Origin: Phenylobacterium sp. SCN 70-31
GTDB lineage: Bacteria; Pseudomonadota; Alphaproteobacteria; Caulobacterales; Caulobacteraceae
Direction: 5' to 3'
Assembly: GCF_001724605.1 (NCBI RefSeq)
Contig: NZ_MEEX01000004.1
Coordinates: 248,001-312,000 of the forward strand
DNA length: 64,000 nt
Under the pieces are notes generated by a model. The model searched no databases. It was not told the origin of the DNA and was given only the letters and a program-made list of their open reading frames with translations. This document shows, piece after piece, positions 38,352 to 48,262 of this stretch; position 1 is the stretch's first letter, and every line of letters begins with the position of its first letter. The position numbers and the translations under genes are program-made.

Positions 38352-39797
38352 ATGAAGAGACAGAACGCAGCCGGCATCGTCGATCGGCTGGAAGCTGAAT
38401 ATCGCAAGAGCGTCGATCAGCTCCGAACCGCCCTGAAATCCTTCCTGGCCGGCGGCCCTCCGCCCGATCCGGCCCTCCGCCGCGAAGGCGCCTTCGCCTA
38501 CCCGGAGCTCAGGCTGAGCTGGGCCCCGGGCCTTCCCTATCCCCGCACCAGCCGCGCCTACGCCCGGATTCCCGCTCCGGGCCGCTACGCCGTGTCGGTC
38601 ACGCGCCCCGACCTGTTCCGCGACTATCTGATCGAGCAGCTCAGCCTGCTTCAGCAGGACTTCGAGATCGAGCTGGAGGTGGGGCGTTCGGACCAGGAGA
38701 TCCCGTTCCCCTATGTGCTGGACCCGGCCGACATGGCCGTCGCCGACGTGGGATCGGTCGAGATCGCGCGTTACTTCCCGACCACGGAACTGGCCTACAT
38801 CGGTGACGAGATCGCCGACGGCGAGTGGATCGGCGTCGGTGGCGACACCCGTCCGCTGGCCCTGTTCGACGGCCTCCGAACGGATTTCTCGCTGGCGCGG
38901 CTCGCGCACTACACCGGCACGCCGATCGAGCATTTCCAGCAGTACATCCTGTTCACGAACTACCACCGCTATGTCGACGAGTTCGTGGCCTGGGGGGCCA
39001 GCCAGCTCCGGGCCGGCGGGCCGTATTCCGGCCTGTCGGCGGCGGGCCACGTGCTGATCGACGCCGACACGCCCGATCCCGAGGCCAAGGTCGCGGCCGG
39101 GGCCTGGCGTCGGCATCAGATGCCCGCCTACCACCTGATGGCGCCGGGCCGGGCCGGCATCACCCTGGTGAACATCGGCGTGGGGCCGTCCAACGCCAAG
39201 ACCGTGTGCGATCACCTGGCCGTGCTGCGCCCCCAGGCCTGGCTGATGATCGGCCACTGCGGCGGGCTGCGCGGAAGCCAGAAGATCGGCGACTACGTCC
39301 TGGCCCACGCCTACCTGCGCGACGACCACGTGCTGGACAAGCTTCTGCCGCCCGAGATCCCGATCCCGCCGCTGGCCGAGGTCCAGGTGGCCCTCAATTC
39401 GGCCGCCGAGCAGGTGACGGGCGAGACCGGCGACCTGCTCAAGCAGCGGATGCGCACCGGCACGGTGGTGACCACCGACGATCGGAACTGGGAGCTGAAG
39501 TATTCGTCCAGCGCGCTCCGCTTCAACCAGAGCCGGGCGGTCGCCATCGACATGGAGAGCGCCACCATCGCCGCCCAGGGCTATCGCTTCCGCGTGCCGT
39601 ACGGGACATTGCTCTGCGTGTCGGACAAGCCGCTGCACGGCGAGATCAAACTGCCGGGCCAGGCCAACGCCTTCTACGACCGCGCGATCGCCCAGCACCT
39701 CCAGATCGGCCTGGCCACCATCGGTCTTCTGCACAAGGAAGGCGCCCGTCTGCACTCGCGAAAGCTGCGCAGTTTCGACGAGCCGCCGTTCCGATGA
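38352..39797 (+). CDS. amn: AMP nucleosidase
   Basis: 481 residues, the usual Amn length. N-terminal AMP_N domain (AYPELRLSWAPGLPYPRTSRAYARI..., ARYFPTTELAYIGDEI), then a PNP/UDP-phosphorylase-like catalytic domain with GVGPSNAKTVCDHLAVL, MIGHCGGLRGSQKIGDYVLA and AIDMESATIAAQGYRFRVPYGTLLCVSDKPLHGE. It hydrolyses AMP to adenine and ribose 5-phosphate, trimming the AMP pool. It begins a plus-strand set with a phosphatase, an aminotransferase and a transporter. Confidence 0.95.
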   Translation: MKRQNAAGIVDRLEAEYRKSVDQLRTALKSFLAGGPPPDPALRREGAFAYPELRLSWAPGLPYPRTSRAYARIPAPGRYAVSVTRPDLFRDYLIEQLSLLQQDFEIELEVGRSDQEIPFPYVLDPADMAVADVGSVEIARYFPTTELAYIGDEIADGEWIGVGGDTRPLALFDGLRTDFSLARLAHYTGTPIEHFQQYILFTNYHRYVDEFVAWGASQLRAGGPYSGLSAAGHVLIDADTPDPEAKVAAGAWRRHQMPAYHLMAPGRAGITLVNIGVGPSNAKTVCDHLAVLRPQAWLMIGHCGGLRGSQKIGDYVLAHAYLRDDHVLDKLLPPEIPIPPLAEVQVALNSAAEQVTGETGDLLKQRMRTGTVVTTDDRNWELKYSSSALRFNQSRAVAIDMESATIAAQGYRFRVPYGTLLCVSDKPLHGEIKLPGQANAFYDRAIAQHLQIGLATIGLLHKEGARLHSRKLRSFDEPPFR

Positions 39798-39849
39798 CGT
39801 CACGGCGAGGTGGAGAGTCCCGCGAAATCCCGCTAGATCGAGGCCCGTC

Positions 39850-40623
39850 ATGACCCGTCGCATCACTTTCGAAGCCATCGACAACTTCCGCGACTTCGGA
39901 GACTACGTCGCCGGTCCCAAGCGGCTCAGGCGCGGCCTGCTCTACCGGTCGGCCAGCCAGTCGCGCGCCACCGACGCCGATCTCGAGAAGCTGTCCGGCC
40001 TGGGCATCGCCGTCATCGTCGACCTCCGCCGTTCGAACGAGCGCGAGCGGGAGCCATCGCGGCGCTGGACCGGGTTTGCGGCCCAGGTGATCGAGAACGA
40101 CATCGGCCAGGAAAACGCCGACGAGTGGGCCACCTTCATCCAGACCTCGGACCTCACGGTGGCGTCGTTCCGGGAGTACATGCTGGAGTATTATCGACGG
40201 GCCCCGCATCAGGTCCGGCACATCGACCTGTATCGCCGCTATTTCACCGCCCTGGCCGAGACCGAAGGCCCGGTGCTGGTGCATTGCGCGGCCGGCAAGG
40301 ACCGCACCGGCATCGCGTGCGCCCTGACCCACCATCTTGCCGGCGTCCACGACGACGATGTGATCGAGGACTACCTGCTCACCAACGAGCCCGAGCGCCT
40401 GGAGCGACGCCTGCCGCAGATGCGCGAGGTCGTGCGCGAGAGCACGGGTCGCACCGCCACCGACGAAGCCCTGCTGACCGCCATGCGCGTCGAACCCGAG
40501 TACCTGGCCGAGGCCTTCGCCGTGATGCGCCAGGAGAACGGCTCGCTTGACGGATACCTGGACCAGGTCCTGGGCCTCGACGACCGTGTCCGGGGCCGTA
40601 TCCACGACCGCCTTCTCGCCTAG
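39850..40623 (+). CDS. tyrosine-protein phosphatase-like protein (DSP/PtpA family)
   Basis: 257 residues. Active-site P-loop HCAAGKDRTG with Cys146, plus the opening DNFRDFGDYV...RRGLLYRSASQSRATDADLEKL, which marks the bacterial lipid/dual-specificity phosphatases (LipA/MptpB-like tyrosine-serine phosphatases). Cytoplasmic. The target may be phosphoprotein or phosphoinositide-like; unknown. 52 bp after amn and 11 bp before the aminotransferase gene, so probably in one operon. Confidence 0.9.
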   Translation: MTRRITFEAIDNFRDFGDYVAGPKRLRRGLLYRSASQSRATDADLEKLSGLGIAVIVDLRRSNEREREPSRRWTGFAAQVIENDIGQENADEWATFIQTSDLTVASFREYMLEYYRRAPHQVRHIDLYRRYFTALAETEGPVLVHCAAGKDRTGIACALTHHLAGVHDDDVIEDYLLTNEPERLERRLPQMREVVRESTGRTATDEALLTAMRVEPEYLAEAFAVMRQENGSLDGYLDQVLGLDDRVRGRIHDRLLA

Positions 40624-40634
40624 GGACACCCGAA

Positions 40635-41807
40635 ATGCAGACCTTCCAGCCGCCCCGCCGGATCCTGATGGGGCCGGGTCCCTCGGATGTGAGTCCGCGG
40701 GTGTTGGCCGCCCTGGCGCGGCCGACCGTCGGGCACCTCGATCCCGCGTTCCAGGACCTGATGGAAGAGATCAAGGCGGCGCTGCAACGGCTGTTCAACG
40801 CGCCCGACCATGCCTGCATCCCGCTGCCCGCGCCCGGCACCGCCGGGATGGAGGCGGCCATGATGAATCTGCTCGAGCCGGGCGACCGGGCGGTGATCGC
40901 CGTCAACGGCGCCTTCGGCGGTCGCATGGCCGACATGGCCGACCGCGCAGGGGCGACCGTGACGGTCGTGGAACACGAATGGGGCCGGCCCGTCGATCCG
41001 GCCCGCGTCGAGGCGGCGCTGGCCGAAGCTCCGGCGAAGGTCCTGGCTTTCGTTCACGCCGAGACGTCGACGGGCGCCCGCAGCGACGCCGCCGCGCTCT
41101 GCGCCCTGGCCCGGAAGCATGGCGCGCTTTCGGTGGTGGACTGCGTGACGTCGCTGGGCGGGATCTCGGTGGACGTCGCGGCCTGGGACGCCGACGTCGT
41201 CTATTCGGGCACGCAGAAGTGCCTGTCGGCGCCGCCCGGCCTGTCGCCCATCGCCCTCAGCCCGCGGGCGCAGGCGGCCATCAAGGCGCGGAAGACCAAG
41301 GTCCGGAACTGGCTGCTCGATTTCAACCTGATCATGGCCTACTGGGGCGGCGAGGGCGGGCGCACCTACCACCATACGGCTCCTATCAATGCGCTCTACG
41401 GGCTGCACGAGTCGCTCGTCGCGCTCTTCGAGGAGGGCGTGCAGGCCGCGACCGTCCGTCACGCCCGGATGCACGAGGCGCTGGCTGCGGGCCTTGAGGC
41501 CGCGGGCCTGAAGCTTCTGGTCGATGAGACATGGCGCCTGCCGCAACTCAACGCGGTGCGGGTTCCGGAAGGCGTCGACGAGGCCGCTGTTCGAGCCCAT
41601 GTGCTGGAGGCCTGGGACCTCGAGATCGGCGCGGGCCTGGGGCCGCTGAAGGGCAAGGTCTGGCGCATCGGCCTGATGGGCGCGTCGGCGACCCCCTGGC
41701 ATGTGCGGCTCTGCCTCACCGCCCTGTGCGACGCGCTGGCCGTCCAGGGCGTCGCAGTGGACCCGGCCGCCGTTCGCGCCGCCGCCGAGGCGAGGCTGGC
41801 GGCGTAG
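40635..41807 (+). CDS. class V PLP aminotransferase (alanine/serine-glyoxylate type)
   Basis: 390 residues, fold type I. ILMGPGPSDVSPRVL opening, PAPGTAGMEAAMMNL, HAETSTGA, SVVDCVTSLGGI, and the PLP lysine Lys195 in YSGTQKCLSAPPG; the C-terminal WRIGLMG block is also present. This is the alanine-glyoxylate/serine-pyruvate/purine-catabolism (PucG-like) subgroup, which moves amino groups onto glyoxylate. Neighbouring AMP nucleosidase makes a link to purine catabolism attractive, but serine-glyoxylate use is equally possible. Confidence 0.92.
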   Translation: MQTFQPPRRILMGPGPSDVSPRVLAALARPTVGHLDPAFQDLMEEIKAALQRLFNAPDHACIPLPAPGTAGMEAAMMNLLEPGDRAVIAVNGAFGGRMADMADRAGATVTVVEHEWGRPVDPARVEAALAEAPAKVLAFVHAETSTGARSDAAALCALARKHGALSVVDCVTSLGGISVDVAAWDADVVYSGTQKCLSAPPGLSPIALSPRAQAAIKARKTKVRNWLLDFNLIMAYWGGEGGRTYHHTAPINALYGLHESLVALFEEGVQAATVRHARMHEALAAGLEAAGLKLLVDETWRLPQLNAVRVPEGVDEAAVRAHVLEAWDLEIGAGLGPLKGKVWRIGLMGASATPWHVRLCLTALCDALAVQGVAVDPAAVRAAAEARLAA

Positions 41808-41930
41808 GCCATCGGACTGGCGGGCGCCCACGCGCATTCGGCGTGATCCGGCGCCGCCTCTTCGCAAGGCCCGCCAAGGTGCTACCGTGCGGCCGGGGCC
41901 GCAGCGAAGAAGGCCCGAGGGGAGAGTCGC

Positions 41931-43376
41931 TTGACCGGATCGAGCGCCGAGGCCGCCGTTCCAGCATCGTCGGGCGGGGGCGGCCGACTGGACCGCGGCG
42001 GCGTCGCCTGGTCGGTCTTCGAGGGGGGCCGGAACCCCTACGTCATCCTCATCACCATCTACATCTTCATGCCCTATGTGGCCGCCTCGATGGTGGGCGA
42101 CCCTGTGAAGGGCCAGGAGACCATCTCGCGCTGGCAGCAGTGGGCCGGCTGGGTGGTCATGGCCACGGCGCCCTTCATCGGCGCCTCGGTGGACAAGCTG
42201 GGCGGGCGCAAGCCGTGGCTCGGCCTGACCGTGGGCCTGATGGTCCCGCTGACCGCCGCGCTGTGGTGGGCCAGGCCGGACGGGACCGGCCTGTCGGTGG
42301 CGACCACCATGCTGTTCGCCATGACGGTGCAGGTGTTGTTCGCCTACAACGAGATCCTGCACAATTCGCTGCTGGTGCGCGCGGCGGGCCTGTCGGGCGC
42401 GCACCGCGCTTCGGGTCTTGCGCTCTCGCTGGGCAACCTGTTCTCGGTCCTGGCGCTGGCCTTCACGGCCTGGGCGTTCGCACTGCCGGGCCAGGTGGAC
42501 TGGACCTGGGTCCCGAAGGCGCCCCTGTTCGGCCTCGATCCGGAAAGCCATGAGCCCGAACGGGTCGTGGCGCTGCTGGCCGCGGGGCTTCTTCTGCTCG
42601 GCGCGATCCCGCTGTTCCTGTTCACCCCCGACGCGCCCCGGACCGGCGTCCCCGTCGCCCGCGCCTTCGCCCAGGGGGCGGCCCAGCTGGTGCGGATGGT
42701 GCGCACCGTCGGCCAGTTCCGGGACGCCGCCGTCTATCTGGGATCGCGGATGTTCTTCGTGGACGGGATGAACGGCGTCCTCGTCTACGCCGGCGTCTAC
42801 GCCGTGGGCGTGATGAAGTGGGGCGCGCTGGAGATGCTGGGCTACGGCATCCTGCTGAGCATCTTCGCGGTGCTGGGCGGCTATGTCGGGCGCTGGCTGG
42901 ACGCGGGCCTGGGCCCCAAGGGCGCGTTGCGGATCGAAATCTTCATGTCGATGCTGGGCCTTCTGGCGATGCTCGGCATGCGGCCCGACCTCATTCTCTT
43001 CCTGTGGCCGTACGATGTGGCGACGCACGGGCCGATCTGGGACGGGCCGGTCTTCCGGACCCTTCCGGATTTGATCTTCGTGCTGGTGGGCTTCTCGAAC
43101 GCGATCTTCATCACGGCCCAGTACGCCTCGGCGCGGACGCTGCTCACGCGCCTGACGCCGCCGGATCAGACCGGGGCGTTCTTCGGGGTGTACGCCCTCT
43201 CGGGCGTGGCCACGGCCTGGCTGGCGCCGCTCCTCGTAAACCAGGGCACGCGGATCACCGGCACCCAGCAGGGCGGCTTCGCCATGCTCCTGGTCTTGCT
43301 GGTCATCGGTTTCGCGGGTCTGTTCCTGGTGCGCGGTGGCGGCCGCGTGTTTCCAATGGACGCCGCATCCATCTGA
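41931..43376 (+). CDS. MFS transporter (sugar/cation symporter-like)
   Basis: 481 residues starting at TTG 41931, with AGGGGAGAG just upstream. About 12 membrane segments; the first follows FEGGRNPYVILITIYIFMPYVA, and PFIGASVDKLGGRKPWLGLTVGLM is the MFS loop 2-3 signature. FALPGQVDWTW and an open C-terminal half resemble MFS carriers related to the GPH group. Substrate unknown. It ends an apparent plus-strand operon (amn, phosphatase, aminotransferase, MFS), although 123 bp separate it from the aminotransferase. Confidence 0.88.
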   Translation: MTGSSAEAAVPASSGGGGRLDRGGVAWSVFEGGRNPYVILITIYIFMPYVAASMVGDPVKGQETISRWQQWAGWVVMATAPFIGASVDKLGGRKPWLGLTVGLMVPLTAALWWARPDGTGLSVATTMLFAMTVQVLFAYNEILHNSLLVRAAGLSGAHRASGLALSLGNLFSVLALAFTAWAFALPGQVDWTWVPKAPLFGLDPESHEPERVVALLAAGLLLLGAIPLFLFTPDAPRTGVPVARAFAQGAAQLVRMVRTVGQFRDAAVYLGSRMFFVDGMNGVLVYAGVYAVGVMKWGALEMLGYGILLSIFAVLGGYVGRWLDAGLGPKGALRIEIFMSMLGLLAMLGMRPDLILFLWPYDVATHGPIWDGPVFRTLPDLIFVLVGFSNAIFITAQYASARTLLTRLTPPDQTGAFFGVYALSGVATAWLAPLLVNQGTRITGTQQGGFAMLLVLLVIGFAGLFLVRGGGRVFPMDAASI

Positions 43377-43506
43377 AATAAATGCTCTTTTAGAGAAGGG
43401 ATAACCGGTGTTCACGATGAATCGGCGCTAATCGTGTATCCATATTAGGCATTCGGTTTCATGCGGCCTTAAACGCGGCCGGCGACATTGGGCGTGTTCT
43501 TAGGGG

Positions 43507-43546
43507 CGAGCAGGCGGAAGCTTGAAGGCCCCATCCCGTCTGCTCG
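43507..43546 (+). promoter_or_regulatory. stem-loop in the pilin leader
   Basis: CGAGCAG (43507-43513) pairs with CTGCTCG (43540-43546), with three further pairs after one mismatch. It ends 22 bp before the pilin ATG and could stabilise the mRNA or expose the GGAG at about 43555. The rest of the 192-bp gap from the MFS stop is AT-richer and should hold the pilin promoter; I could not place its elements. Confidence 0.4.
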
Positions 43547-43568
43547 CTAGAAACTGGAGATCAACCCC

Positions 43569-43748
43569 ATGTCGAAGTTCGTGACCCGCTTCCTGAAGGA
43601 CGAATCCGGCGCCACCGCCATCGAGTACGGCCTCATCGCCGCCCTGATCGCCGTGGTCCTCGTCGGCGCGCTTCAGGCCGTCGGCGGCAGCCTGCAAGGC
43701 GCCTTCACCACCATCTCGGACTCGGTCACCGAAGCCACGGCCGGCTAA
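43569..43748 (+). CDS. pilA: Flp/PilA-type major pilin
   Basis: 59 residues: a short basic leader (MSKFVTRFLKDESG) then ATAIEYGLIAALIAVVLVGAL. The Flp-prepilin cut falls after Gly14, giving Glu at +5 and Tyr at +6 of the mature pilin, as required. It would be exported and assembled into Tad/Flp pili at the pole by the Cpa machinery. The prepilin peptidase gene follows 118 bp downstream, after a strong terminator. The short sequence is highly typical, so confidence is high despite length. Confidence 0.95.
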   Translation: MSKFVTRFLKDESGATAIEYGLIAALIAVVLVGALQAVGGSLQGAFTTISDSVTEATAG

Positions 43749-43770
43749 GGCTCGACCCGTCCACTGAAGA

Positions 43771-43799
43771 GGCCCCGGCGGCGACGCCGGGGCCTTTTT
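43771..43799 (+). terminator. Rho-independent terminator after pilA
   Basis: Perfect 10-bp stem GGCCCCGGCG / CGCCGGGGCC with loop GCGA, followed by TTTTT (43795-43799). It lies 23 bp after the pilin stop and before cpaA. It would let pilin mRNA be made in excess over the peptidase. Confidence 0.93.
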
Positions 43800-43866
43800 C
43801 GTTGCGAGCTTGGCTGCAACGGTCCGTTCATCCGCCCGGGCGCATAAGGCGCGGGAAGAGGTTCTC

Positions 43867-44382
43867 ATGCCGCCTGTCCTCGCCGCCGCGTCCGTGCTCC
43901 TGCTCCCGGCCCTCGTGCTGACGGCCGCGGCGAGCGACGTGGCCACGTTCCGCATTCCCAACTGGATACCCCTGGCCCTGATCGCGGCGTTTCCGCTCGC
44001 CGCTCTGGCCGCCGGGTTGTCTCTGCCGGCCGTGGGAGTCCACCTGGCGGTCGCCGCCGCCGCGCTGGCCCTGGGCATGGCCATGTTCGCCCTGCGCTGG
44101 ATGGGGGGCGGCGACGCCAAGCTGTTCGCGTCGGTGGCGCTCTGGATGGGATGGCCGGCGACCCTCACCTTCGTGGGCGCTGCGGCGCTCGCGGGCGGCG
44201 CCCTGGCCATCCTGCTGCTGAGCCTGAGGTCGGCGGCCGTCCGTCCCCTGGTCCTCACCGGTCCACGCTGGGTGAGCCGTCTCGCCGATCCGGCCGAGGC
44301 GATCCCTTATGGCGTGGCGATCGCCGCGGGCGCGCTGGCCGCCCTGTCGGCGTCGCCCTTCGCCCACGTCCTGGGGCTGTAG
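43867..44382 (+). CDS. cpaA: prepilin peptidase CpaA (TadV-like)
   Basis: 171 residues, strongly hydrophobic, about six membrane helices. The two aspartates of type IV prepilin peptidases are present: Asp24 in AASDVATFRIPN and Asp83 in MGGGDAKLF. It cuts the Flp prepilin leader at the inner membrane. It lacks the N-terminal methylase domain of PilD, as TadV/CpaA proteins do. No cpaB-F genes follow; the next gene is an aminopeptidase. Confidence 0.93.
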   Translation: MPPVLAAASVLLLPALVLTAAASDVATFRIPNWIPLALIAAFPLAALAAGLSLPAVGVHLAVAAAALALGMAMFALRWMGGGDAKLFASVALWMGWPATLTFVGAAALAGGALAILLLSLRSAAVRPLVLTGPRWVSRLADPAEAIPYGVAIAAGALAALSASPFAHVLGL

Positions 44383-44439
44383 CTTGCGGCCTGTGCTCCC
44401 ATCGGCCACACGAGGCGTCATGACCATCGCGAGGCGGCC

Positions 44440-45842
<1,403 letters not shown>

Positions 45843-45846
<4 letters not shown>

Positions 45847-46676
45847 AACACGATCCCCGCATCACGCCCTGGCGCGACGGCGTGGCCGCCCGCAGCCTGG
45901 AGGGGATCCTCGAGGCCGAGGTCTATCTCGATCCGAAGGCGATGGGCTGCGCCGTGGCCGCCGCCGCCATCCGCGCGGCGCCCGGCCACGGGGCCGAGCA
46001 GATGGACCAGCTCCTGTTCGGCGAGCGCTTCGAGGTGATCGAGGAAGAGGGCGACTGGCTGTTCGGGCAGGCCGCGCGCGACGGCTACGTGGGTTTCGTG
46101 GAGGCGGCCGCGCTGGCGCCGGCGGGGCCTCTGCCGACGCATCGGGTTTCGGCGTTGCGCACCTACGCCTTCGCCGAGGCCAGCATCAAATCCCGCGCGA
46201 TGGGTCCCTATTCCCTCAACAGCCTGGTCTGTGTCGAGGCGGTCGAGGGCAAGCTGGCGAAGGTTTCCGGGGCGGGCTGGATGGCCGCCGACCACCTGTC
46301 GCCCATCGGCGCCTTCGAGGAAGACTGGGCCGCGGTCGCCGAGCGTTTCGTCGGCGCGCCCTATCTGTGGGGCGGCCGCGAGAGCCTGGGCCTGGACTGC
46401 TCGGGCCTGGTCCAACAGGCGCTGTTCGCCTCTGGCCGGGCGTGCCCGCGCGACACCGACATGCAGGCGGCGCTGGGCGCGGAGATCGGGGCCGGCGACT
46501 TCGGTCGCGGCGATCTCGTGTTCTGGAAGGGTCACGTGGCGCTGGGCGTCGGCGACGGGCGCATCGTCCACGCCAACGGCCATCACATGGCGACGGTGAT
46601 CGAGCCCCTGGCCGAGGCTGTCGCGCGCATCGAGGCCGCCGGCGTCGGCGCGCCTACCGCGTTTCGGCGGCTGTAG
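45843..46676 (+). CDS. NlpC/P60 cell-wall peptidase with SH3-like domains
   Basis: 277 residues from an ATG at 45843. Two bacterial SH3-like regions (residues ~50-90 and ~105-155; GERFEVIEEEGDWLFGQAARDGYVGFVE) precede the NlpC/P60 domain: Cys186 in GLDCSGLVQQAL, His231 in WKGHVALGVGDG, and the third polar residue in HANGHHMA. Such enzymes cut D-gamma-Glu-diaminopimelate bonds. No signal peptide is seen, so it probably acts on imported muropeptides in the cytoplasm, next to the coupled leucyl aminopeptidase. Confidence 0.92.
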
Positions 46677-46700
46677 CGCCGAAGGGCGTCCCAAATGCAA

Positions 46701-46723
46701 ATGGCCGGGACGAGCCCGGCCAT
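46701..46723. terminator. stem-loop between convergent NlpC/P60 and cytochrome genes
   Basis: ATGGCCGGG pairs with CCCGGCCAT (9 bp, 5-nt loop). It lies in the 71-bp gap between two facing genes. No T-run, so a two-way terminator is only a guess. Confidence 0.4.
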
Positions 46724-46747
46724 CGCGTAATCCAGAAGCTGTCGCCG

Positions 46748-47416
46748 CTACTTGGCGGGAGGCGCCGCGGGCGCGGCTTCAGGGGCTGCGGCGTCCGCTG
46801 TCGCGCCTTCCGCGGCCGGCGTGGCCGCGCCCTCGGCCGGCGCTTCCGCCGTCGCCGCGCCGGGCTGGCGCGAGGGGTCCGGCGCCGGCAGGGCCAGCTT
46901 GCCGCCCTGTGAGGCCAGATAGGCGATCACATTGATCCGCTCTTCGGTCTTCTTGATGCCGACGAAGGTCATCTTGGTGCCGGGCATGTGCTTCTGCGGC
47001 GCCTGGATGAACTCGTTCAGCTCGTCGTAGCTCCAGACCGGGTGCTCGCCGGCGAAGGCGCCGATCGCCGGCGAATACGCGAAGCCGGCGTGCTGACCCG
47101 GCTTGCCGCCGACCACGCCGTACAGGTTCGGGCCGGTGCCGTTCGCGCCGCCATTGTTGATGGTGTGGCACGACTTGCACTTGGCGAAGGCGGTCTCGCC
47201 CGCGGCCACGTCGGCGGCGGGAAGGACCGTGCCCCAGTCCGGCGGCAACTCGACGGTCGCGCCGCCCGACGCTTCCTCGGCCACCTCCACGAGGTATCCC
47301 GGCTTGTCGGTCGGCTGCGGCGCGAAGACGCCCGCGGACAGTTCACGCAGGCCGACAATGGCCAGACCCGTCGCCAGGACGGCGCCGGCGATCTTGTTGA
47401 AGGTCAGATCGCTCAT
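46748..47416 (-). CDS. cycM: membrane-anchored cytochrome c (CycM-like)
   Basis: 222 residues. An uncleaved N-terminal anchor (IAGAVLATGLAIVGLREL) holds a class I cytochrome domain on the periplasmic side. Heme attachment CKSCH (Cys80, Cys83, His84) and axial Met149 in HMPGTKMTFVG are intact. The C-terminal ~45 residues are Ala/Pro/Glu-rich. CycM-type proteins carry electrons from complex III to the aa3 oxidase in alphaproteobacteria. It depends on the ccm genes found later in this window for heme attachment. Confidence 0.93.
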   Translation of the reverse strand: MSDLTFNKIAGAVLATGLAIVGLRELSAGVFAPQPTDKPGYLVEVAEEASGGATVELPPDWGTVLPAADVAAGETAFAKCKSCHTINNGGANGTGPNLYGVVGGKPGQHAGFAYSPAIGAFAGEHPVWSYDELNEFIQAPQKHMPGTKMTFVGIKKTEERINVIAYLASQGGKLALPAPDPSRQPGAATAEAPAEGAATPAAEGATADAAAPEAAPAAPPAK

Positions 47417-47539
47417 AATCCCCTAGTCACGCCTCTCAATCGGACGGCGAGGCAGGCTGCGCGTCCGCAGGAATCCCGCCCCTTATTGCGTGCGGCTCTC
47501 TTACACGCTACCGGCGCTCGCGCAACCATCCCGGCACCG

Positions 47540-48262
47540 ATGAACCCGATCGTCCTCATCCCGGCCCGCATGGCCGCAACCCGCCTGCCGGGTAAGCCCC
47601 TGGCCGACATCGGCGGCGTACCGATGGTCGTCCGTGTCATGCGCCAGGCGCTCGCCGCCGGCGTGGGGCCGGTGGTCGTGGCGGCGGGCGATCCCGAGAT
47701 CGTGGAAGCCGTCGAGGCGGCCGGAGGACAGGCCATGGCCACCGACCCGGACCTGCCCTCGGGATCGGATCGCATCCTGGCCGCGCTCGACCGGCTGGAT
47801 CCGGACGGGCGGCACGACGCCGTCATCAACCTCCAGGGAGACATGCCGTTCGCGGACCCGGCCATCGTCCGCGCGACCACCCGGCTTCTGGCCGAACAGC
47901 CGTCGTGCGACATCGCCACGATCGTCGCGCCTGAGGACACGCCCGAGGACCGCGCCAATCCCGACGTGGTCAAGGCGGTGATCGCCGGCGACGGCCGGGC
48001 GCTCTATTTCACCCGATCCACACTCTACGGTGACCAGCCGGTCCTGCGGCACGTCGGGATCTACGGCTATCGCCGGGCCGCGCTCCGGGCGTTCAACGCC
48101 GCTGCGCCCTCGCCCCTGGAACGGCGCGAGAAGCTGGAACAACTGCGGGCCATGGAGCTGGGCCTTTCGATCTGGGCCGCGCCGGCTGCTGCGGCCCCCA
48201 TCTCCGTCGACAGCCCCGCCGACCTCGAGCGGGCTCGCCAGTACGCAAGGACGCTGACATGA
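47540..48262 (+). CDS. kdsB: 3-deoxy-manno-octulosonate cytidylyltransferase
   Basis: 240 residues. IPARMAATRLPGKPLADIGG is the nucleotide-binding signature; DPDLPSGSDRILAAL, NLQGDMPFADP and YFTRSTLYGDQPVLRHVGIYGYRR follow. It makes CMP-Kdo for lipopolysaccharide. Its stop overlaps the pheA ATG (ATGA). 123 bp from divergent cycM. Confidence 0.95.
   Translation: MNPIVLIPARMAATRLPGKPLADIGGVPMVVRVMRQALAAGVGPVVVAAGDPEIVEAVEAAGGQAMATDPDLPSGSDRILAALDRLDPDGRHDAVINLQGDMPFADPAIVRATTRLLAEQPSCDIATIVAPEDTPEDRANPDVVKAVIAGDGRALYFTRSTLYGDQPVLRHVGIYGYRRAALRAFNAAAPSPLERREKLEQLRAMELGLSIWAAPAAAAPISVDSPADLERARQYARTLT

Noticed and set aside
40620..43415. Open frame of about 930 codons antisense to the aminotransferase and MFS genes
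   Set aside because: Low-complexity Arg/Gln/His-rich product with no domain; both sense genes have complete family motifs.
47417..47539. Riboswitch in the cycM-kdsB gap or before pheA
   Set aside because: The gap is 123 bp without a recognisable conserved core or terminator-antiterminator pair, and pheA is translationally coupled to kdsB.
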